Assembly: GCA_003731675.1 (NCBI GenBank)
Contig: RCNQ01000131.1
Location: 1-6,857 of the forward strand
DNA length: 6,857 nucleotides
From: Bacteroidetes/Chlorobi group bacterium ChocPot_Mid
GTDB taxonomy: Bacteria; Bacteroidota; Ignavibacteria; Kapaibacteriales; UBA2268
Direction of reading: 5' to 3'
Positions within the stretch are counted from its first letter, which is position 1, and each line of letters opens with the position of its first letter. Positions 1-4,633 of this stretch are shown piece after piece. The translations under genes were made by a program, and so were the position numbers. The notes below the pieces were generated by a model. The model made no database searches, was not told where the DNA came from, and was given only the letters and a program-made list of their open reading frames with translations.

Positions 1-518
1 CCGCAAGCTCCAGTGATTGAATCAATAATCTCATAAGAAGTTCCATCAATTATATAAAAAAAATCTGGCACCCAAGTGCTTCCAACAATAATTTTTTTAT
101 CTGTTGTTACAGAAATATGCCTGGTATCTCCGAATTTGGGTAGATAAATAAATTTGACCACTGCTTCATCCATTGGTCCTGTTGAAGTCCATGGAATAAT
201 ATTATTCAACCCTGTACTTGTTAAAATATCATCACCCTTTTTATAATGTAGAATAGTTATCCCACCTAATTTCCTGTGACCAAAAATTACATCTCCATTA
301 TAATTAATAGCATATCTGCTTGGACTTGCTGAATCCCTTAGGTTGGGTGGAGCCGTAAGGTATTCCCCTAAAACTTTATATGTCGAATCATGAACCGCTA
401 CAACTGTCCCCTTTCCTGTTGCAGGTATCCAAATAACTTGATTGATATTGTAAGATAACAAGTCGTTTGTGTTAATGAAAATTATTATCACAACAATTAT
501 AAATGAAAGCTTTCCCAT
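1..518 (-). CDS. Exported beta-propeller-like protein (streptogramin lyase/NHL-like), N-terminal part only
   Basis: The frame is open from an ATG at 518 to the left edge, giving 172 codons with no stop; the gene continues outside the window. The ATG is the first start after an in-frame TAA seven codons upstream. No Shine-Dalgarno site is visible. Residues 1-22 form a signal peptide: MGK, then a strongly hydrophobic stretch (residues 6-15), then a polar end. From residue 28 the protein shows a short beta-blade pattern: a W-I-P start, a GKGTVVAVHD strand pair, a tyrosine-rich strand, then PSRYAI and NGDVIFGHR (about residues 66-82). This W-x-x-x-x-G-x-V / PSR / GDV pattern resembles secreted NHL or Vgb-type (streptogramin lyase-like) propellers, which mostly have unknown substrates. 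The fold is inferred from the pattern, and no catalytic residues can be judged from this fragment. It shares its strand with the putAbiC-like gene 187 bases upstream, but the gap argues against tight coupling. Confidence 0.72.
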   Translation of the reverse strand, partial: MGKLSFIIVVIIIFINTNDLLSYNINQVIWIPATGKGTVVAVHDSTYKVLGEYLTAPPNLRDSASPSRYAINYNGDVIFGHRKLGGITILHYKKGDDILTSTGLNNIIPWTSTGPMDEAVVKFIYLPKFGDTRHISVTTDKKIIVGSTWVPDFFYIIDGTSYEIIDSITGAC

Positions 519-559
519 TTTAGCACCAAGAAATTTTTAAAACATTATTTTTTTTTTGC

Positions 560-580
560 AAACAATCGCTGCTATTGTTT
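560..580. repeat. 7-bp inverted repeat next to a 10-base T/A homopolymer
   Basis: AAACAAT (560-566) and ATTGTTT (574-580) are perfect inverted copies around a 7-base loop. A run of ten T (548-557) lies on its left. Read on the minus strand, the direction of the flanking genes, the hairpin is followed by A10 rather than U's, so it is not a canonical factor-independent terminator. It lies 42-62 bases upstream of the ATG at 518 and could be an operator or leader structure for that gene. Short AT-rich repeats of this size also arise by chance. Confidence 0.3.
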
Positions 581-660
581 ACATAGATATAACTAATATA
601 AAAAATTATTATATGCTAAAAAAGATAAAATTTTAAACAATAATGTTGATAAGTATTATT

Positions 661-680
661 ATCTCAATAAATTGGGAGAT
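661..680 (-). terminator. Possible weak hairpin terminator after the putAbiC-like gene
   Basis: ATCTC (661-665) and GAGAT (676-680) are inverted copies. On the minus strand the inner bases AAT/ATT can extend the stem across a two-base bulge. It starts 26 bases past the stop codon of the minus-strand gene. A second AT-only palindrome (ATAAAT-TTT-ATTTAT, 679-693) overlaps its edge. There is no U-tract after the stem, so the call rests on position and symmetry alone. Confidence 0.22.
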
Positions 681-705
681 AAATTTTATTTATAAGAAAA
701 AAATC

Positions 706-1680
706 TTAATTGCCGTATTTTCTTAAATATTCTGGTTCATCATCTATTATTATTTCGTAATCTTCGATAAAAGCCCTGCTGTCGAACAAATCTTTATGCC
801 GTCTGTCTAATAGTTCATTATCAGGTACTTGCGTAAAAAGGGAATATTTCTCAGCCATTTTCTTCATTTTTATTCCATTTTCCGATAAACAATGATAAAA
901 CAGAATTATTAATTCATAATTGGATAGTAACGAACGAACTAAATTATAATAAAATTTCTTGTTTGGCATTTTACTTTTATCAATATATAATGCAATATTA
1001 AACAAATTTCTGAAATAATGACCTATATCCTCTTGAAACTCAGTAAAAAAATTCATATATGATTCGTTAATAATAAACAGGGCATCTTCTTTGTCTGCTG
1101 TTGTCATTCCCGTTAAATCAATATTCTCATTATATGTTTTGGAAAAGTATTTATAAAAATATTGAAAACAATATCGCCCCTTAATTTCAACCCGACCCTG
1201 TGTCTCCAATGTTGGATGAGACTGAAAATTAAGATGCAAAGATTCTACTATTTCATTATGAAGTGAAATCATTTGAAAAAAAGTTCCTTCGAGCTTCCTT
1301 GTCATCATAGTTTGATTTTGAATAATGTATTGTCTTGTTTGCTCCATTATTTCTGAACGCTGATTTTGTAATTCTTCCCTTTGCAATCTCAGCTCTGTCC
1401 TTTGAAATCTGAGAGTTTCATAAAATAAAATTACTCCGGCTAATGCCCAAATAGAACCCACCAAACCACCGACATACTCTCCAAAATTACCTAACAACTG
1501 AAAATTCTGAGAACTCATTTTTAAAAAATCAAAATCTTTAAAAATAAGAGATAATATTGCCAAAATAATTATTATTAAACCTGACCAGATAAATGCAAAA
1601 GCTACCTTCTCGTAAGAAATTTTTATGATAGGTTCAGTCTTTGATTTTCTTCCTTTTGTATCTTGATTTTTTTCTTTCAC
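706..1680 (-). CDS. Putative phage abortive infection (putAbiC-family) membrane protein
   Basis: This is a 324-residue protein read from GTG at 1680. An in-frame TAA four codons upstream and the absence of an ATG before residue 55 make GTG the only start that keeps the first membrane helix. Order: a basic cytoplasmic tail (1-25); TM1 (about 26-47); a short loop with L-G-N-F-G-E-Y-V-G-G (63-72); TM2 (about 73-87); a Gln/Arg/Glu-rich coiled coil (88-130); then a soluble alpha-helical domain. I recognise the putAbiC family (Pfam 'putative phage abortive infection protein') from FFQMISLHNEIV (134-145), the GR-x-x-F motif (168-172), GHYFRNLFNIALYID (220-234), the LVRSLLSNYELIILFYHCLS block (247-266) and the EKYSLF tail (277-282). 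Family members are linked to phage defence mostly by similarity to lactococcal AbiC; the mechanism is unknown, and a defence role here is inference. No partner toxin, nuclease or restriction gene is adjacent. It diverges from the protease cassette across 142 bases. Confidence 0.82.
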   Translation of the reverse strand: MKEKNQDTKGRKSKTEPIIKISYEKVAFAFIWSGLIIIILAILSLIFKDFDFLKMSSQNFQLLGNFGEYVGGLVGSIWALAGVILFYETLRFQRTELRLQREELQNQRSEIMEQTRQYIIQNQTMMTRKLEGTFFQMISLHNEIVESLHLNFQSHPTLETQGRVEIKGRYCFQYFYKYFSKTYNENIDLTGMTTADKEDALFIINESYMNFFTEFQEDIGHYFRNLFNIALYIDKSKMPNKKFYYNLVRSLLSNYELIILFYHCLSENGIKMKKMAEKYSLFTQVPDNELLDRRHKDLFDSRAFIEDYEIIIDDEPEYLRKYGN

Positions 1681-1778
1681 TTTATGCTCTAATTATTTTG
1701 TAAACAAGATAATTTATTTCATTAATTTATGACTTTTTTGGATTAATTCCAACATAATTAATCAAGTATATGAATTAC

Positions 1779-1821
1779 TTTGTAATTTTGTAAGAAATAT
1801 TAATTACAAAAAGTTTACAAA
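1779..1821. promoter_or_regulatory. Nested operator-like array of four TTTGTAA half-sites
   Basis: Two direct copies of TTTGTAA (1779-1785, 1787-1793) face two inverted copies TTACAAA (1804-1810, 1815-1821). The inner pair extends to an 8-bp dyad, TTTTGTAA (1786-1793) and TTACAAAA (1804-1811), with a 10-base spacer. The outer pair is nearly concentric with it. The array covers the candidate promoter box and runs to one base before the lipoprotein-like gene's ATG, which suits a repressor or autoregulator. Because the likely transcription start lies inside the dyad, it is better read as a DNA site than an RNA hairpin. A fifth copy lies at 1697-1703. Binding by any protein is inference. Confidence 0.42.
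1783..1790 (+). promoter_or_regulatory. Candidate Bacteroidota-type -7 promoter box
   Basis: TAATTTTG matches the TAnnTTTG -7 consensus of the primary sigma factor in Bacteroidota and ends 32 bases before the ATG at 1823. No TTTG or TTG -33 box is found at the expected distance (about 20 bases upstream), so the promoter would be weak or activator-dependent. It would serve the three-gene plus-strand run. Confidence 0.35.
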
Positions 1822-1822
1822 T

Positions 1823-2266
1823 ATGAGAATATTTAAATATTTATCATTTTCATTAATGTTTATATGCATTACCTTATTTTTTCTTATTAATTGCGGGACA
1901 GCTAAAAAGGAACAAACCAATATGTACTATGATAAAAATAAATTAATTCAATTATCACCTTTAACCCAAAAGTTTCTGGAAGAATTTGATAAGGAAATAA
2001 GCAAATTCAATAAAACTGATAATTTCATACCATCAGAAAATATGTTGAAAAACTACCCTGTCTTTGAAAAGGATGGTCAGTTCTATATTTCTGGGTTAAT
2101 TAAAATTGAGGATTTTTCTGGAGATGTAGATTTACCCAATGTAATAATCAATACAAAAGCTGGTAATATACTTACTGTTATTATCCCCTTAAACCAATTC
2201 CATAATATAATTGTCAATAAGAATATAAAATATTTACAAATTGACGAAAAATTAAATAGAAAATAA
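1823..2266 (+). CDS. Stand-alone protease-prodomain-like lipoprotein (candidate in-trans inhibitor or chaperone of the adjacent S8 protease)
   Basis: This is a 147-residue exported protein. Residues 1-23 are a signal sequence ending L-I-N-C (21-24), a lipobox-like site with Asn at -1 instead of the usual Gly/Ala/Ser, so lipidation at Cys24 is likely but not certain. A polar linker (25-43) follows. Residues 44-147 match the N-terminal prodomain of the next gene's protease (its residues 49-149): both begin with SPLT, share GLIK/ALIK, then KAGNI, an I-P-[LI] strand and YLQIDEK. The last 37 residues align without gaps, 18 identical by eye. The protein ends at the prodomain/catalytic boundary and has no catalytic domain. 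Subtilase prodomains act as folding chaperones and inhibitors in cis; a separately encoded, membrane-tethered copy could do so in trans (inference). Alternatives are a decayed duplicate or an unrelated binding use of the domain. The intact frame, own signal sequence and 29-base gap to the protease gene argue for a working gene. No Shine-Dalgarno site is seen. Confidence 0.85.
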   Translation: MRIFKYLSFSLMFICITLFFLINCGTAKKEQTNMYYDKNKLIQLSPLTQKFLEEFDKEISKFNKTDNFIPSENMLKNYPVFEKDGQFYISGLIKIEDFSGDVDLPNVIINTKAGNILTVIIPLNQFHNIIVNKNIKYLQIDEKLNRK

Positions 2267-2284
2267 ATCTAATCATTAAATTAT

Positions 2285-2290
2285 AGGAAA
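2285..2290 (+). promoter_or_regulatory. Shine-Dalgarno site of the S8 protease gene
   Basis: AGGAAA lies five bases before the ATG at 2296, in the 29-base gap after the lipoprotein-like gene. It is the only clear Shine-Dalgarno match among the starts in this window. It supports the chosen start and suggests stronger translation of the protease than of its neighbours. Confidence 0.55.
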
Positions 2291-2295
2291 TCATT

Positions 2296-4590
2296 ATGTT
2301 GAAGAAATTATTAATCGCCACACTTTTTGCTGTTTTTTCAATAAATTTTGCTAATGCCGAAATCAATGTAAAAAATATATTCAGCACTAACAAATTACAT
2401 AGCACTGGAATTATCCAGTCAGATAATAAAAACAACAAAATCAGTCCACTGACTCATAAATTAATTAATGACCTGAAATCAGCGAATTCTAAATCTGAAA
2501 ATCTGCTAAATAAAAAAAATTCTCCTTACTTGCTCAGGAAAATTGACAACAACATCTTTGTTGGTGCCTTGATAAAAGTAACAGATAATTTCAATATACA
2601 GAATCTCATAAAATCAGGTATTAAAATAGGGAGTAAAGCAGGTAATATAATTAGCATTAAAATCCCAATCGAAAAATTAGAGATGATTTCTAATTTAGAA
2701 AATATTTACTACCTTCAGATTGACGAAAAAGTTACTCCTAAGATGGATAAGGTCCGAACTGACATTCGTAGTAATCAGGTTAATTCCGGAGAAGGTTTGT
2801 CTAAAGCATATAAAGGTAGCAATGTTGTTGTTGGTATTATTGATGGGGGATACGACTTTACACATATTAACTTTCTCCGCGAAGACGGAAGTGAGTACCG
2901 TATTATGAGAGTATGGAATCAATGGGCTGATAGTGGCACTCCTCCTGATGGTTTTTCTTATGGTGCTGAACTTAGTACAACTAATGCCATATTGAATGAA
3001 CAAACAGATGCCCTCTTTGATTCTCATGGCTCTCATGTAGCAGGTATAATAGCTGGAAGTGGATACAGAACTAATGGTAAATGGAAAGGTGTTGCCCCTG
3101 ATGCTGATTTAGTCTTGGTTTCTATGGGTGAAAGCTCTGGTGAAATTTACAACACTGGTCAAAGTGAAATTATTGACGGAATAAATTATATCTTTAAGAC
3201 CGCAGAAAGTCTTGGAAAACCTGCTGTTATTAATATGAGTCTGGGTGTACATATCGGTCCTCACGACGGCACCTCACTTTTTGATGAAGCATGCGATGCC
3301 CTTACCGGTCCTGGAAAAATCATTGTCGGTTCTGCTGGTAACGAAGGAGATGTTCCTTTGCATTTATCATATACATTTACTCCTCAAAATAATAATTTAC
3401 ATACTATTATGTACATTGAAGAACTACCATTTGAGGATTATGATGAGATTGGAATCACTGATATTTGGGGAGAAACAGGAAAAAATTTCAATCTTGTAGT
3501 CTCATTGGTTAATCCTAACACTTCTCAGCTTGTTTCCTCAGAAATTTACTCTACAACTCAATCAGACTATCAGACTTTTTATTTAACCGGTTCTGACAGC
3601 AAGCAATGCAGTTTCTCAATCTATACTTCGAATTCAGAATTCAATGGAAAATCAAGGATATTTATTGATGTAACAAAAAGAACAAATGATTTTGTAATGC
3701 TTTCCATTAATGCAAATGAAGGAACAATCCACATGTGGAATCATGGTACTGGAAGTGGTTCACCATTTATGGGGGACGGAGTAACTTTATTAGATGGTAA
3801 TACTGATATAACAGTAGGTGAAATAGGCGGCACAGGTAAAAGTATCATAACAGTTGGTGCTTATTGCTCAAAAACCTCATTTACTAATTTAGATGGGGAG
3901 CTAATCGAAAATGAACATACAAAAGATAATATTACCTCATATTCAAGCAAAGGACCTACTGTTGATGGCAGAATTAAACCTGAAGTCACTGCCCCAGGTT
4001 CATTTGTCGTATCATCTGTCAATTCATTTGATATATCTATGAAAAGAGACGGTTACGAAAGTTATTCCCTTGCTGATGAATCTACTATTGATGGTAATTA
4101 CACATGGTATTACGCAGGAATGGAAGGTACTTCCATGTCATCACCTGTTGTTGCAGGAGTAGTAGCTTTACTCCTTGAATCAAAACCATACCTTACTCCA
4201 AATGATATAAAAAACATCCTGAAAGTCACATCAAGAAAAGATGCTTTTACAGGAAATTTACCACCAGAGGGGAACAATACTTGGGGATTTGGTAAAGTTG
4301 ATGCTTTTGCCGCTGTAAACTATACTGAAACCGATGTTAATGACAATTCAATTTTTACTAAAACATTTAATATTTTTCCAAACCCTGCAAAAGATTATGT
4401 TTACTTGTCTTATCCTAATGAATTGCTAATAACTGATGTTACTGTCCATGATGTTTTAGGAAATATTGTCTTGAAAGAGGGAGATTTAAATAAACCAATA
4501 AATATTGAAAGTTTAAATCAAAGTGTTTATTTTATTACCATAACAACACGGAATAATACAATAACAAAACCTTTATATATCGTAAAATAA
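2296..4590 (+). CDS. S8-family subtilisin-like serine protease with T9SS type A sorting domain
   Basis: This 764-residue secreted endopeptidase has a Sec signal peptide (1-21, cleavage after A-N-A). A prodomain follows (about 45-150) and ends at YLQIDEK (139-145). The subtilase catalytic domain (about 165-675) contains the full triad: Asp183 in IIDGGYDFTH, His244 in HGSHVAG and Ser613 in GTSMSSPVVAG, with oxyanion Asn349 in SAGNEG. Between Asn349 and Ser613 are 264 residues, against about 65 in simple subtilisins. Residues about 355-505 look like an inserted beta-rich domain, as in some Bacteroidota and clostridial Csp-type S8 enzymes. The C-terminus (about 684-764) is a T9SS type A sorting domain: FNIFPNP (691-697), a hydrophobic beta pattern and a terminal KPLYIVK. 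It should cross the outer membrane by T9SS and be released or attached at the surface. The substrate is unknown. It is flanked by two lipoprotein-like genes on the same strand, probably in one operon. Confidence 0.97.
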   Translation: MLKKLLIATLFAVFSINFANAEINVKNIFSTNKLHSTGIIQSDNKNNKISPLTHKLINDLKSANSKSENLLNKKNSPYLLRKIDNNIFVGALIKVTDNFNIQNLIKSGIKIGSKAGNIISIKIPIEKLEMISNLENIYYLQIDEKVTPKMDKVRTDIRSNQVNSGEGLSKAYKGSNVVVGIIDGGYDFTHINFLREDGSEYRIMRVWNQWADSGTPPDGFSYGAELSTTNAILNEQTDALFDSHGSHVAGIIAGSGYRTNGKWKGVAPDADLVLVSMGESSGEIYNTGQSEIIDGINYIFKTAESLGKPAVINMSLGVHIGPHDGTSLFDEACDALTGPGKIIVGSAGNEGDVPLHLSYTFTPQNNNLHTIMYIEELPFEDYDEIGITDIWGETGKNFNLVVSLVNPNTSQLVSSEIYSTTQSDYQTFYLTGSDSKQCSFSIYTSNSEFNGKSRIFIDVTKRTNDFVMLSINANEGTIHMWNHGTGSGSPFMGDGVTLLDGNTDITVGEIGGTGKSIITVGAYCSKTSFTNLDGELIENEHTKDNITSYSSKGPTVDGRIKPEVTAPGSFVVSSVNSFDISMKRDGYESYSLADESTIDGNYTWYYAGMEGTSMSSPVVAGVVALLLESKPYLTPNDIKNILKVTSRKDAFTGNLPPEGNNTWGFGKVDAFAAVNYTETDVNDNSIFTKTFNIFPNPAKDYVYLSYPNELLITDVTVHDVLGNIVLKEGDLNKPINIESLNQSVYFITITTRNNTITKPLYIVK

Positions 4591-4594
4591 TTTG

Positions 4595-4612
4595 TTAAAT
4601 GGGAGCATTTAA
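4595..4612 (+). repeat. Small perfect hairpin between protease and propeller genes
   Basis: TTAAATG (4595-4601) and CATTTAA (4606-4612) pair perfectly around a GGAG loop, four bases after the protease stop. There is no U-run, so it is not a standard terminator. It could stabilise or process the messenger between the two genes. The stem has only one G-C pair and would be weak. Confidence 0.3.
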
Positions 4613-4633
4613 ATAATTGGGAAATATTGAAAT

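Larger units (their letters stand above)
1697..1821. repeat. 9-bp inverted repeat bracketing the divergent intergenic region
   Basis: TTTGTAAAC (1697-1705) and its exact reverse complement GTTTACAAA (1813-1821) sit near the two ends of the region between the divergent genes. One copy ends one base before the ATG at 1823. The other lies 16 bases upstream of the GTG at 1680. Such paired sites could bind one regulator at both promoters. In sequence this rich in A and T a chance match is not excluded. Confidence 0.35.

Noticed and set aside
548..580. Factor-independent terminator on either strand
   Set aside because: The T-run precedes the hairpin on the plus strand and appears as A's after it on the minus strand, the wrong order for a terminator in both directions.
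2695..3036. Open frame on the minus strand opposite the protease prodomain and catalytic start
   Set aside because: It is antisense to the well-supported prodomain and Asp183/His244 region of the protease, and its translation has no recognisable domain.
1823..4590. The small protein and the protease as one gene split by a frameshift or stop
   Set aside because: The protease has its own signal peptide, Shine-Dalgarno site and complete prodomain, so the small gene duplicates rather than completes it.
706..4590. A combined anti-phage system of the putAbiC-like gene plus the protease cassette
   Set aside because: The genes are divergent, and the protease is exported by T9SS, which does not fit an intracellular defence effector. 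Only the shared intergenic repeats link them.
4599..4616. Five-codon mini-ORF in the gap before the propeller gene
   Set aside because: It coincides with the small hairpin, has no ribosome binding site, and an ORF this short is expected by chance in such sequence.
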